Source of the DNA: Nocardioides flavus (ex Wang et al. 2016)
GTDB taxonomy: Bacteria; Actinomycetota; Actinomycetes; Propionibacteriales; Nocardioidaceae
Reading direction: 5' to 3'
Assembly (NCBI RefSeq): GCF_014653115.1
Contig: NZ_BNAD01000001.1
Location: forward strand, 558,001-622,000
DNA: 64,000 bases
Within the stretch, counting starts at the first letter, position 1; the number at the start of each line of letters is the position of its first letter. Positions 1 through 9,345 of this stretch are shown piece after piece. A program made the position numbers and the translations under genes. The notes under the pieces are model-generated. The model saw only the letters and a list, made by a program, of their open reading frames with translations. It did not search any database and was not told the origin of the DNA.

Positions 1-1156
1 ACGCGTCGCGCACAACCGCGACGACGAGCCACACCAGTCCTGCGACGCGCAGCAGGATCGCGAGCCAGTAGGCCCGTCCGTCGTCGGTCACCGTCGGCAC
101 CAGCTCCTGCCCGACGTACCACCCGGTGAGCACCCAGCTCACCAGGTGCAGGCCCTGCCACACGAGCAGGTCGCGCCACCGGCGTACGGCGAGGGCTGCG
201 AGCGGCAGCACGAGCAGCGCGGTCTCGGGCGGGGCTGCCGGCGCGACGACGAGTGCGGTGGCGAGCAGGACCAGTCCCGCGCGGGCGCTGGTCAGGGCGG
301 TCGGCCGGCCGGCGCGACGCACCAGCCACCACACCAGCGTGCCGGCCGCGGCCAGCGCGGCGACCTGGACGAGCGTGCGGGTCAGGGTCGAGCCGCCGAG
401 GCCGACCCGGTCCAGGAGCAGCCAGACGGACCCGACGTCCGGGGTCTCGCCGGTGCCGCGACCGGGCAGGGTGAGGAGGACGTACGCCGCGGCCGCCGCG
501 AGCAGCGCGTCCACGCGGTCGCGCAGCCGTCCGCCGACCGCGAGCACGCCGACGAGCGCGACCGCCACCGGGAGGGCGAAGGCGGCGCCCGCCCCCGCGC
601 CGGCGCCGGCGATCCACGGCCGTCCCGTCGCCCAGCCCCAGAGGCAGACCGCGACCCCCGCGGCGGCCACCGTCTCCCAGGAGAGCCAGTGGACCAGCAG
701 GACCGGTGACAGTGCCCAGCCGGCCGCCGCCCACGGCCTGCGGGTGTCGACGCGTGCGAGCAGGACCGTCGCGATGAGCACCAGTGCGGCGAGGAGGACC
801 GCGAGGACGGCGGTGGTGGCGACGGTGCCGGCGCCGGGCAGCGCCTGCGCGAGCCGGACGAGCCAGCCGGCGACCGCGGGCGGCGACGCGGCGTCGACCG
901 GCGTGCCCGCCAGGTCGCTCCAGCAGAGCTGGGCGTAGGGCTGGTCGGTCCCGCTCCATCCCGACGGCACGCACGCGGCCTTGCTCGCCATCCCACCCGC
1001 CAGGACGACCGCGGTCGCGCCGAGGAGCGCACGCCGGGCGTCCCACCACCGGTGGCCCGCGGCGTGGTCGCCCAGCGGTCCTCCCAGGACCTCCGACATC
1101 GCCGCCGCGACCGGGTCGGTACGCGTCGGCGCCTCGCGAGCCACCGGCTCGCTCAA
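1..1156 (-). CDS. Polytopic membrane protein, possibly GT87/DUF2029-like (3' end outside window)
   Basis: I translated this strand directly. The frame begins with a TTG overlapping the TGA of the upstream penicillin-binding protein gene (TTGA); a GTG 12 bases further in is an alternative start. It stays open to the window edge, so the C-terminus is missing. The product has a short hydrophilic N-terminus followed by many Ala/Leu/Val-rich segments that look like at least seven membrane helices, with short Arg/Asp loops. Mannosyltransferase-like membrane proteins of the GT87/DUF2029 type commonly sit beside ponA in actinobacteria, which is the main reason for the suggestion; no catalytic motif was identified. 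Translational coupling to the PBP gene is likely. Confidence 0.6.
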   Translation of the reverse strand, partial: MSEPVAREAPTRTDPVAAAMSEVLGGPLGDHAAGHRWWDARRALLGATAVVLAGGMASKAACVPSGWSGTDQPYAQLCWSDLAGTPVDAASPPAVAGWLVRLAQALPGAGTVATTAVLAVLLAALVLIATVLLARVDTRRPWAAAGWALSPVLLVHWLSWETVAAAGVAVCLWGWATGRPWIAGAGAGAGAAFALPVAVALVGVLAVGGRLRDRVDALLAAAAAYVLLTLPGRGTGETPDVGSVWLLLDRVGLGGSTLTRTLVQVAALAAAGTLVWWLVRRAGRPTALTSARAGLVLLATALVVAPAAPPETALLVLPLAALAVRRWRDLLVWQGLHLVSWVLTGWYVGQELVPTVTDDGRAYWLAILLRVAGLVWLVVAVVRDA

Positions 1157-3489
1157 CCCTGGCGCAGCTGCGCCCGGCCGACCGGGGTCGGCGTCTCGGA
1201 CGGTGGCGGCGTCGTGGGCGTCTCCGTCGGCGTCGGAGTCGGCGTCGGCGTCGGCGTCGGGGTCTCGGTGGGCAGCGGGGTCTCGGTCGGCGTCTCCGTC
1301 GGGGTCTCGGTGGGGGACTCCGTCGGCTCCTCCGGCTCGACCGTCGGCTGCTTCGTCGGCTGCTTGGTGGGCTTCGGCGGCGGGGGCGGCGGCGGGGTGT
1401 ACTCGTGGCCCTCCTCCGGGGCGTCACCGTCGACGTAGACGGGCTCGGGGAAGTCCTCGACCTCCATCCCCTCCATCACCCGCTGCATGATCGCGGTCCA
1501 GGTCTTGGCCGGGTAGTTGCCGCCGAAGTAGCCCGACTTGCCGTCGGAGCTGGTCGGGAGCCACAGGTCGGCACCGTCAGGACGGACCTCGTCCAGGGCG
1601 GCACGACCCTTGCCCCGGACGTACATCACCGCTGTGGACATCTGCGGGGTCATCCCGACGAACCACGACGAGGACACCATGTCGTCGGCGTTGGTGGCGG
1701 TGCCGGTCTTGCCGGCGGCCGGGCGGCCGAGCGCGAGGGCCTCGGTGCCGGAGCCGGACTGGACCACCTGCTGGAGGGAGTAGGTCACGTCGGCCGCGAT
1801 GTCGGGGTCGACTGTCTGCTTGCTGCGCTTGCGGGCCTCGTAGAGGACCTCGCCGCTCTTGTCGACGACCTTCTGGAGGACGTGGACCTCGTTGCGCACG
1901 CCGTTGTTGGCGAGGGTGGCATAGGCATTGGCCATGTTGATCGGGCTCACCTGGGCGGTGCCGAGGGTGACGCCGACGTTCTCCTGGAAGTCGATCGAAC
2001 GCCGCGGGATGCCCCAGCGCTGGGCCTCGTTGCCGGGGATGCCGAGGTCCTCGGCGGCCTGGATGACCTTCTGGGGGCCGTCGGGCATCGAGTCGACCAT
2101 GTCGACGTAGGCGGTGTTCACCGAGTTCTCGGTCGCGTCGAGCATCGAGACCGCGGGGCCGTAGTCGGTGTCGCCCTGGTTGCCGAACTCGGTGCCGGCG
2201 ATGTCGATCGGGCTGTTGCCCTCGAACGTGTCGGTCAGGGAGTAGCCCTCGCGGATGGCAGCGACGTTGGTCGCCGCCTTCATCGTCGAGCCGGACATGC
2301 CGCCGGAGACGGCCCAGTTGATCTGGGAGTCGAGGTAGTCCTGCCCGCCGTAGAAACCGAGGAGCTCGCCGGTGCGGGTGTCGACAGTGGCAGCGCCGAC
2401 GTGGAGGTCCTTGTTCCCGGCCGCTCCGGGCATGCCCGCGTCGGGACGCTGCTCGGTGACCGCCTCTTCGACGTCGGCCATCACCTGCGGGTCGAAGGTC
2501 GTGGTGATCCGCAGGCCACCGCCGTCGATCTCGTCCTCGGAGGCGATGCCGCGCGCGAGGATCTCCTGCTTGACCAGCGCGAGCATGTGGCCGCGCTGCC
2601 CGCCGTACTGGCTCTGGGCGGCGATCTTGGGGAACTTCGGCAGCCGCTTGATGGCCTTGTCGCGCTGCTCGGGCGTGATCGTGCCCATCTCCGCCATGCT
2701 GTCGAGGACGTAGGCGTAGCGACCCTTGAGGTCGTCCTTGGCCTCCTTGCCGTTGGCCGGGTCGTAGCGCGAGGGGTTGTTGAGCACGGTGGCGAGCACC
2801 GCGGACTCGCGCAGGCTGAGGTCCTTGGCCGGGTGGTTGAAGTAGGCCTGGGAGGCCGCCTCGATGCCATAGGCGCCGCGGCCGAAGTAGATGGTGTTGA
2901 GGTAGCCCTCGAGGACCTCCTCCTTGCTGAGCTGCTGCTGGATCTTCAGCGAGACGACGGCTTCGCGGATCTTGCGCTTGTAGCTCTGCTCGCTGGTGAG
3001 GTAGAGGATCTTGACGTACTGCTGGGTGATGGTCGAGGCGCCCTGGCGGTCGTTGCCGCGAGCGTTGGAGAACGCCGCACGCACGATGCCCCGCGGGTCG
3101 ATGCCCTTGTCGGTCCAGAAGGTCTGGTTCTCCGCGGCGACCACCGCGTCCTGGATCGTCTCCGGCATCTCCGACAACGGGATCGAGACGCGGTTCTGGT
3201 CCTCGTAGTAGGTGCCGAGCTCCTGCTTGCCGTCACGGTAGTAGACGAACGTGGTCTGCGCCTGGAAGGCCGAGTTTGCCGTCGGGATGCTGATCGCCTG
3301 GTAGAGGACCACCGCGATGCCTGCCAGGACGAGGGCGCCGACGACGCCGAGGACCGCGAGGACCTTGGCGACCTTCGCTGCTCGCTGCTTGCCCGTACGG
3401 CGCGGCGCCGGGCGCCGGGTCTGGGCCTTGCCGTCGGCCCTCCGCTTCTTCGCACTCACCCGGAAAGGGTACGGGGAACGCTCGGGCAT
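1153..3489 (-). CDS. ponA: Bifunctional class A penicillin-binding protein (transglycosylase/transpeptidase)
   Basis: Membrane-anchored peptidoglycan polymerase of 778 residues. After a basic cytoplasmic N-terminus and one signal-anchor helix (around residues 40-65) comes a GT51 glycosyltransferase domain with the AAENQTFW and GASTITQQ motifs, then a penicillin-binding transpeptidase domain with the active-site serine in STMK, an SVN motif and KTGTA. It ends in a Pro/Thr/Glu-rich tail of roughly 80 residues rich in ETPT repeats, probably wall-spanning and disordered. The start chosen is the ATG of MPERSPYP; the frame is open 741 bases further upstream, but that would run through the divergent padR gene. 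It is divergent from padR, with the operator between them. Confidence 0.93.
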   Translation of the reverse strand: MPERSPYPFRVSAKKRRADGKAQTRRPAPRRTGKQRAAKVAKVLAVLGVVGALVLAGIAVVLYQAISIPTANSAFQAQTTFVYYRDGKQELGTYYEDQNRVSIPLSEMPETIQDAVVAAENQTFWTDKGIDPRGIVRAAFSNARGNDRQGASTITQQYVKILYLTSEQSYKRKIREAVVSLKIQQQLSKEEVLEGYLNTIYFGRGAYGIEAASQAYFNHPAKDLSLRESAVLATVLNNPSRYDPANGKEAKDDLKGRYAYVLDSMAEMGTITPEQRDKAIKRLPKFPKIAAQSQYGGQRGHMLALVKQEILARGIASEDEIDGGGLRITTTFDPQVMADVEEAVTEQRPDAGMPGAAGNKDLHVGAATVDTRTGELLGFYGGQDYLDSQINWAVSGGMSGSTMKAATNVAAIREGYSLTDTFEGNSPIDIAGTEFGNQGDTDYGPAVSMLDATENSVNTAYVDMVDSMPDGPQKVIQAAEDLGIPGNEAQRWGIPRRSIDFQENVGVTLGTAQVSPINMANAYATLANNGVRNEVHVLQKVVDKSGEVLYEARKRSKQTVDPDIAADVTYSLQQVVQSGSGTEALALGRPAAGKTGTATNADDMVSSSWFVGMTPQMSTAVMYVRGKGRAALDEVRPDGADLWLPTSSDGKSGYFGGNYPAKTWTAIMQRVMEGMEVEDFPEPVYVDGDAPEEGHEYTPPPPPPPKPTKQPTKQPTVEPEEPTESPTETPTETPTETPLPTETPTPTPTPTPTPTETPTTPPPSETPTPVGRAQLRQG
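1192..1345. repeat. Low-complexity repeats encoding the Thr/Pro tail of the PBP
   Basis: Short degenerate units of the GTCGGCGT and GTCTCGGTGG type are repeated in tandem here. They lie inside the 3' end of the penicillin-binding protein gene and encode its ETPT/TPTP tail. Slippage could change the tail length between strains. Confidence 0.7.
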
Positions 3490-3508
3490 CCCTGATTCCT
3501 CGTCGCGG

Positions 3509-3529
3509 GATATATCGGTACGATAGATC
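3509..3529. promoter_or_regulatory. Palindromic operator overlapping the padR -10 (probable PadR autoregulatory site)
   Basis: GATATATCG and CGATAGATC form a 9-bp inverted repeat with one mismatch around GTA. A -10-like TACGAT (3519-3524) lies within it, seven bases before the padR ATG, so the transcript is probably leaderless and the site well placed for autorepression. PadR-family proteins typically bind such AT-rich dyads. The site is also 20 bases upstream of the divergent ponA start, so both directions could be affected. Confidence 0.6.
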
Positions 3530-3531
3530 GC

Positions 3532-4140
3532 ATGGCGCGTCGCGGTGACACCATCGAGCTGGCAGTCCTCGGGCTGCTGCACGAGGGACCCATGCACGGC
3601 TACGAGCTGCGCAAGCGGCTGAACCTCATGCTCGGGTGGGGTCGCGTCCTGTCGTACGGCTCGCTCTACCCGGCGCTGAAGAAGATGCTGCGGGCCAATC
3701 TCATCACCGAGGTGAGCACCACCACGACCCCGACGAGCCGCCGGCCGCGCATCGTCTACGAGGTCACCGAGGCCGGCACCGAGCAGTTCCAGCGACTGAT
3801 GTCGGAGGTCGGCCCCACCGCGTGGGAGGACGACAACTTCGACATCCGGTTCGCGTTCTTCTCCTCCACCGACATGGAGATCCGGCTGCGCGTCCTGGAG
3901 GGGCGGCGCTCGCGCCTGCAGGAGCGGCTGGCCCGCGTGCAGGACGAGCTGGCCCGCACCCAGGCCGAGGTCGACCGCTATGCCGGTGAGCTCCAGCGCC
4001 ACGGCGTGGAGTCGGTGGAGCGCGAGGTCCGCTGGCTCTCCGACCTCATCCGGGCCGAGCGCGGGGACGACACCCCCGGCTCGGCGGGCAACGCGAGTCC
4101 CAGCACCAGTCCAGCCAGCAAGCCAGTCGTCAACGACTGA
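3532..4140 (+). CDS. PadR-family transcriptional regulator
   Basis: 202-residue regulator. Residues 1-90 form a PadR winged helix: the start [18 protein letters not shown] and the [12 protein letters not shown] segment are typical, followed by a basic wing ([15 protein letters not shown]). The second half is a helical, coiled-coil-like dimerization region rich in Arg/Glu (about residues 120-185). The ATG follows a -10 by seven bases with no Shine-Dalgarno sequence. It is 43 bases upstream of ino1 on the same strand; in mycobacteria a PadR gene also adjoins ino1, so control of inositol synthesis is a reasonable inference. The ligand is unknown. Confidence 0.9.
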   Translation: MARRGDTIELAVLGLLHEGPMHGYELRKRLNLMLGWGRVLSYGSLYPALKKMLRANLITEVSTTTTPTSRRPRIVYEVTEAGTEQFQRLMSEVGPTAWEDDNFDIRFAFFSSTDMEIRLRVLEGRRSRLQERLARVQDELARTQAEVDRYAGELQRHGVESVEREVRWLSDLIRAERGDDTPGSAGNASPSTSPASKPVVND

Positions 4141-4183
4141 CCATCCACCAGCCAGAGCAGGCAGCACAGAGAAGGAGAGCCCC

Positions 4184-5269
4184 ATGGGTTCGGTACGAGT
4201 AGGGATCGTGGGAGTCGGCAACTGCGCCACCTCCCTCGTCCAGGGCGTGGAGTACTACAAGGACGCAGACCCCAACGGGACCGTCCCCGGGCTCATGCAC
4301 GTCGTCTTCGGCGACTACCACGTCAAGGACGTCGAGTTCGTCGTCGCCTTCGACGTCGACGACAAGAAGGTCGGCAAGGACCTGTCCGAGGCCATCAACG
4401 CCTCGGAGAACAACACCATCAAGATCGCCGACGTCCCGACGCTCGGCGTCGAGGTCAAGCGCGGTCCCACCCTCGACGGCCTCGGCAAGTACTACCGCCA
4501 GACCATCGAGGAGTCGGCCGCCGAGCCGGTCGACGTCGTGCAGGCGCTCAAGGACGCCGAGGTCGACGTCCTGGTGTCCTACCTCCCGGTGGGCTCGGAG
4601 GAGGCCGACAAGTTCTACGCCCAGTGCGCCATCGACGCCAAGGTGGCCTTCGTCAACGCGCTGCCGGTCTTCATCGCCTCCGACCCCGTGTGGGCCAAGA
4701 AGTTCGAGGACGCCGGCGTCCCGATCGTCGGCGACGACATCAAGAGCCAGGTCGGCGCCACCATCACCCACCGCGTGATGGCCAAGCTGTTCGAGGACCG
4801 CGGCGTCGCGTTGGACCGTACCTACCAGCTCAACGTCGGCGGCAACATGGACTTCAAGAACATGCTCGAGCGCGAGCGCCTGGAGTCCAAGAAGGTCTCC
4901 AAGACGCAGGCCGTCACCTCGAACCTCGAGGGCTCGCTGGCGGGCGTCGGCGCTGACGACCGCAACGTCCACATCGGCCCGTCCGACTACGTCGCGTGGC
5001 TCGACGACCGCAAGTGGGCGTACGTCCGCCTCGAGGGTCGCGCGTTCGGCGACGTCCCGCTCAACCTCGAGTACAAGCTCGAGGTCTGGGACTCCCCCAA
5101 CTCCGCCGGCATCATCATCGACGCAGTCCGGGCCGCGAAGATCGCCAAGGACCGCGGCATCGGCGGCCCGATCATCTCGGCCTCGACCTACCTGATGAAG
5201 TCGCCCCCGGTGCAGATGCCGGACGACCTCGGTCGCGCCGAGCTGGAGAAGTTCATCAAGGGCGAGTGA
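4184..5269 (+). CDS. ino1: myo-Inositol-1-phosphate synthase
   Basis: 361-residue NAD-dependent enzyme converting glucose 6-phosphate to 1D-myo-inositol 3-phosphate, the first step to phosphatidylinositol and mycothiol in actinobacteria. The N-terminus shows a Rossmann motif ([16 protein letters not shown]); later segments [16 protein letters not shown] and [13 protein letters not shown] are characteristic of the prokaryotic family. The ATG is preceded by GAAGGAG at a good distance. It is probably cotranscribed with padR and is followed by a strong hairpin terminator. Confidence 0.95.
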   Translation: MGSVRVGIVGVGNCATSLVQGVEYYKDADPNGTVPGLMHVVFGDYHVKDVEFVVAFDVDDKKVGKDLSEAINASENNTIKIADVPTLGVEVKRGPTLDGLGKYYRQTIEESAAEPVDVVQALKDAEVDVLVSYLPVGSEEADKFYAQCAIDAKVAFVNALPVFIASDPVWAKKFEDAGVPIVGDDIKSQVGATITHRVMAKLFEDRGVALDRTYQLNVGGNMDFKNMLERERLESKKVSKTQAVTSNLEGSLAGVGADDRNVHIGPSDYVAWLDDRKWAYVRLEGRAFGDVPLNLEYKLEVWDSPNSAGIIIDAVRAAKIAKDRGIGGPIISASTYLMKSPPVQMPDDLGRAELEKFIKGE

Positions 5270-5300
5270 CGCCCGCGTCGTCCGACGCAGCAGCACACAC

Positions 5301-5338
5301 CGCAGGGCGGTGACCGGGTCGACGGTCACCGCCCTGCG
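5301..5338 (+). terminator. Hairpin terminator after ino1
   Basis: A perfect 15-bp stem (CGCAGGGCGGTGACC and its complement) around an 8-base loop begins 31 bases after the ino1 stop. There is no U-tract, which is common for high-GC terminators. Confidence 0.8.
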
Positions 5339-5562
5339 GCACGTCCTGAGGACCTTCGTCACCGGTGCCTCCGGCGGCGGGTGACGAGGCTGGAGGGGCC
5401 CGGAGCGGAGGAGCGATGACGGAGCACGCCGCCAGCGCCGCGACCTCGTCGGAGCCTGACCGTGCCCGGACGGGGCACGCTCGCGTAACGAGCGCCGCTA
5501 CACCTCGTTGAGCGAATCACGACGCACCGATCGTGCGGCGTCATTCCTCACCTGGAGAAGTC
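5339..5562. other. Intergenic region upstream of the metalloprotease with small inverted repeats
   Basis: No gene is supported here. Two dyads are visible: GTGCCC/GGGCAC at about 5462-5478, and CGCTCG/CGAGCG (5478-5494, 5-base spacer). They could be operator or attenuator elements for the protease gene, but no clear -35/-10 pair was identified. Confidence 0.35.
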
Positions 5563-8500
5563 ATGCCTGCTCACCGGAGGCTCCCCGTCCTGGCGGTCAC
5601 CACCGCCCTCGCGGCCAGCCTGCTCCTCCCGCTCTCGTCCTCCACGGCAGCACCGGCGCCCGCGCCCGCCCCGGCCACCGCCCCGTCCCCGACCATCGAC
5701 TCCGAGTCCACCGTCGGCGGCCTCGAGGTGGAGAACTCCTTCGTCTCCGCCGTCGGCTGGGTCAAGCCCGGCGAGTCCTACCCGTCGCGGATCATCGTCC
5801 GCAACACCTCGCCGCTCACCGTGACGGGTGCGAGTGTCGAGGTGACCGCCCCGGAGGGCAGCACCATCGTCCAGGCCGGGACGACCGCGGTCGGGGCGTC
5901 GACGTACACCTGGCAGGTTGGCAGCCTCGCCGCCGGCGCCACCCGCACCCTCGTCCTGGAGAGCCGCGCCGCCGACCTCGCCGAGCTGCCGACGATCGTG
6001 TGGCGCGACCTGTCCACCACCGCCGTGGTGAGCCTCGACTCCGCCACGACCACGGTCACCAGCCATGGACCCAAGGTCATCCCGCCGGGCTCGGAGTTCG
6101 ACACCGCCCGCTACGGCGACCGCCCCTTCCCCGTGGTGCCGGTGGCCTACACCGATCGCGACTACATCGCCCACGCCAGCACCCTCGACGAGGTCATCAA
6201 CGACCCGGCCTACGAGGGATCGACCTACAACCTGTTCCAGGAGATGAGCCTGGGCCAGCTCCACCCCGAGGGCACCGTCCCCTCGACCGGGAAGGAGACC
6301 GCCGACTTCGCCTACGGACCCGGTTTCCCCTTCACCACAGTGCAGCCGGGCCAGACGTGCACGGGCGGCGCGACCTACGCCGACAGCCCGATCCCCGCCG
6401 AGGGGACGCCGCTCTACCCCGAGCGCATCCAGGAGGGCGTCTACCAGCTGCCCGGCAACACCGCCTACTACGGCGCGGACGCCAACGGCTCGGCGCTGGC
6501 CGGCGCGGTCGCCGGCGTCGGCGCGCTCCAGGCGATCGACTCCGGCTGCGGGCCCGTCGGCAAGCTCGTCCACGACGCCGCGGCGATCGCCGACCCGGAG
6601 ATCGACTACTCCGACTACGACACCGACAAGGACGGCGTCGTCGACTTCTTCATGGCGGTCTTCGCCGGCTGCGGCGGGAACGGCTCCTCACAGCTCTCCG
6701 TGGCGGGCTGCCCGACGGACTACGGCGTGACGCCGTACGACAACGTGTGGCCGCACTCCTCGAGCCTGGAGTTCTACTACTCCGACCCGGCCACCGGCCT
6801 GCCCGGCTTCACCACCGACGACCAGCTCAAGGACCTCGAGGGCCGGCCCCTCTGGTACACCGACACCACCTACTCCACGATGACGACGACCGACCGGGGC
6901 GAGGACCTCAAGGTCCTCGTGCGGGTCGGTCCCTACAACGTCAACCCCGAGACCGCGATCGACGCGGCCAGCGTCATCTCCCACGAGTACGGTCACTCGC
7001 TGGGCCTGCCGGACTTCTACTCCACCGGTAGCCGCGAGACCTACGGCGACTGGAACCTGATGGCGACCGACAAGTCCCACCACATCGACGCCTTCGGTCG
7101 CCAGGAGCTGGGCTGGGTGGTGCCCGAGGTGCTCGACTCCTCGCGCACCGAGACGGCCATCACCGACTCCAAGCAGGACACCGACACGATCACGTGGCAG
7201 ACCCCGAGCGGCGAGCCCTACACGCTCACCGAGGGCGTCGACGGCGTCGGGCGCGTGCAGAACTCGCAGATGTACGTCGCCAAGCTCCCCGGCCGCGTGC
7301 TGCTCGACCCCGCGAAGTTCGACACGGGAGACACCGCGACCGCGTCGCACACCTGGTGGTCGCGCTCGGGCAACGACTACGGCTGCGCCAAGGACCCGGG
7401 CAAGGGCCACAACATCGACGTCGCCGTCCCCGAGGTCGCCTCGCTGCCCGCCGGCACCACGCTCACCGCGGACTTCAAGTCCATGTGGGACATCGAGTGG
7501 GACTACGACTACGGCTTTGTGCTGACCTCGACCGACGGCGGCCGGAGCTTCGCCTCGAACCCGTCGGAGAACGGCTACACCACCTCCAACACCGACCCGC
7601 TCGCCGGCAACCCCAACCAGAACGCGTGCCAGCAGCACTACGACAACGGCATCACCGGGACGTCCGGCTCCTACCAGGCCGGCTCCGAGGCCGTCGACCG
7701 CAAGGCGGGCGGCACCCCGGAGATGGTCTTCCTCGCCGACAGCTACGACATCTCCGAGCTCGTGGGCGCCGCGAGCCCGGTGCTGCGGTTCAGCTATTCC
7801 ACCGACCCGGGGCTGGCCCGGCCGGGCTGGTTCATCGACGACCTCACCATCACCGCCACGCTGCCCGACGGCAGCACCCAGGTCGTCTACGGCACCGACT
7901 TCGAGACCAGCGGCTCCCCGGAGGACCCGCGCATCTTCAACGGCGGCTGCCGTGCCGACGGTCCCGGTGGACAGTGCACGCAGGGTTGGCAGTACGTCGC
8001 AGCGGGCGCCGAAGGCCCCTCGGACCACGCCTACTACATGGAGATGCGCGACCGCTCGGGCTTCGACCTCGACGGCAACGGGCAGATCGACCGCGACCCG
8101 ATCGCCTTCGCGTCGGGCTTCTACACCGCCTACACCGACGAGGCCCATGGCTACGGCAACGCCGGCACCGACGACCCGCCGGCGCAGTCCCCGCTCGACA
8201 GCCAGCCCGAGCCGGGGAACAACACCCCCGACCTCTCCGACGCGGCCTGGACGGCCGCCGCAGGAGACTCCCGCTTCTCCGACGCCGGGGCGGGGTGGAC
8301 CGACAACTACGCCGACCCGAGCAGCGCGTCGGGCAACTGGGAGTTCGCCTGGGACTGCCTCACCTTCGACGTGCTCGGCATGAGCGGCAACGGCGACGGA
8401 TCCCAGGCCGGCGAGGGCCCGCAGCAGGCCGACGGCGACCTGACGGGGGAGGTCCGCTTCACCCTCGGCGAGGGCTGCGGCGCCTACGACTACGGCTACG

Positions 8501-9285
8501 GCGACGAGGCGGCAGCGCCCGCGAACACCGCGCCGGAGGCCGTGGCCACGGCCACCCCCGCGTCCGGGGTCGTTGGGACGACGGTGCGTCTCGACGCCTC
8601 GAGCAGCACGGACGCCGAGACGCCGGGCGACCTCACCTGGTCGTGGGACCTCGGCGACGGCGGCGACACCAAGGACGCCGAGGGGGCGGTGGTCGAGCAC
8701 GTGTACGCCGACCCCGGCACGTACGACGCCACGGTGACCGTCTCCGACGCCGGCGGGCTCACCGACACCGCCACGGTGCGCATCACCGTGACCGCGTCCG
8801 GCACGACCACGACCCCGCCCGCCGTCGGAACCACCGGCACTCCGGAACCGTCCGGCACCGGCGGCGGGACGGGCGAGCCGACCGTGACCGTCACGTCGGG
8901 CTCGCCGGCCGAGCTCGCGAGGAAGCACCCGTGCCAAGGGCGCTCGGTGGGTCACCTGGGCAGCTGGCGGGTCGTGGACGGGCGGGCCCCCGGCGGGTCG
9001 TACTGCGACAACGGCGGCAAGCGACCCGGTCGTGACGTGCTGCGCCTGGGCTTCCAGGGCGACTCGGTCGCGATCGTGTTCGGCCGTGCGAGGCGGGGCG
9101 GGAAGGGGGTGCTGTTCGTCGACGGCGAGCGAGTGGGCACCCTCTCCTTCAAGGGCGGCAGGAGCCGGCCCCGCCTCGATCGTCACGCCGTCGTCACCGG
9201 TCTCGGTCAGGGACGTCCCCACCGGCTCCGGCTGGTCGTGAAGCGGGGACGGGCCTTCGTCGAGGGCTTCCGCACCGCCCGCTGA
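5563..9285 (+). CDS. Secreted M6-family (immune inhibitor A-like) metalloprotease with PKD domain
   Basis: 1240-residue exported protein. A signal peptide (basic MPAHRR, hydrophobic LAVTTALAASLLLPL, then an Ala/Pro stretch) is followed by a propeptide-like segment. The zinc-metalloprotease core holds HEYGHSLGLPDFYS, the HExxHxxGxxD signature, at about residue 475. The long central region carries discoidin/MAM-like segments typical of InhA-type proteases. A PKD domain (about 985-1075, with WSWDLGDGG) precedes a Thr/Gly linker and a basic C-terminal module. The chosen ATG has GGAGAAG upstream; the in-frame start 30 bases earlier lacks one. No LPxTG-type anchor was seen, so secretion is expected. 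Confidence 0.88.
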   Translation: MPAHRRLPVLAVTTALAASLLLPLSSSTAAPAPAPAPATAPSPTIDSESTVGGLEVENSFVSAVGWVKPGESYPSRIIVRNTSPLTVTGASVEVTAPEGSTIVQAGTTAVGASTYTWQVGSLAAGATRTLVLESRAADLAELPTIVWRDLSTTAVVSLDSATTTVTSHGPKVIPPGSEFDTARYGDRPFPVVPVAYTDRDYIAHASTLDEVINDPAYEGSTYNLFQEMSLGQLHPEGTVPSTGKETADFAYGPGFPFTTVQPGQTCTGGATYADSPIPAEGTPLYPERIQEGVYQLPGNTAYYGADANGSALAGAVAGVGALQAIDSGCGPVGKLVHDAAAIADPEIDYSDYDTDKDGVVDFFMAVFAGCGGNGSSQLSVAGCPTDYGVTPYDNVWPHSSSLEFYYSDPATGLPGFTTDDQLKDLEGRPLWYTDTTYSTMTTTDRGEDLKVLVRVGPYNVNPETAIDAASVISHEYGHSLGLPDFYSTGSRETYGDWNLMATDKSHHIDAFGRQELGWVVPEVLDSSRTETAITDSKQDTDTITWQTPSGEPYTLTEGVDGVGRVQNSQMYVAKLPGRVLLDPAKFDTGDTATASHTWWSRSGNDYGCAKDPGKGHNIDVAVPEVASLPAGTTLTADFKSMWDIEWDYDYGFVLTSTDGGRSFASNPSENGYTTSNTDPLAGNPNQNACQQHYDNGITGTSGSYQAGSEAVDRKAGGTPEMVFLADSYDISELVGAASPVLRFSYSTDPGLARPGWFIDDLTITATLPDGSTQVVYGTDFETSGSPEDPRIFNGGCRADGPGGQCTQGWQYVAAGAEGPSDHAYYMEMRDRSGFDLDGNGQIDRDPIAFASGFYTAYTDEAHGYGNAGTDDPPAQSPLDSQPEPGNNTPDLSDAAWTAAAGDSRFSDAGAGWTDNYADPSSASGNWEFAWDCLTFDVLGMSGNGDGSQAGEGPQQADGDLTGEVRFTLGEGCGAYDYGYGDEAAAPANTAPEAVATATPASGVVGTTVRLDASSSTDAETPGDLTWSWDLGDGGDTKDAEGAVVEHVYADPGTYDATVTVSDAGGLTDTATVRITVTASGTTTTPPAVGTTGTPEPSGTGGGTGEPTVTVTSGSPAELARKHPCQGRSVGHLGSWRVVDGRAPGGSYCDNGGKRPGRDVLRLGFQGDSVAIVFGRARRGGKGVLFVDGERVGTLSFKGGRSRPRLDRHAVVTGLGQGRPHRLRLVVKRGRAFVEGFRTAR

Positions 9286-9297
9286 GCTCCATCTCGC

Positions 9298-9330
9298 GGC
9301 CCCGCAGGTCCGACCCTGCCCTGCGGGGCC
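9298..9330 (+). terminator. Hairpin terminator after the metalloprotease
   Basis: An 11-bp perfect stem GGCCCCGCAGG/CCTGCGGGGCC around an 11-base loop starts 12 bases after the stop codon and ends just before the -10 of the HAD gene. Confidence 0.7.
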
Positions 9331-9345
9331 CGTACGCTCGCCGGC

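Noticed and set aside
1192..1345. Possible CRISPR-like or VNTR array
   Set aside because: Units are short, degenerate and in frame with the PBP tail; there are no unique spacers. The same applies to the ADT-coding repeat at about 63906-63935.
784..3495. Long open frame opposite the penicillin-binding protein (903 residues)
   Set aside because: It is a high-GC shadow: the translation is Arg/Gly/Val/Leu-rich without motifs, while the opposite strand has complete GT51 and transpeptidase motifs.
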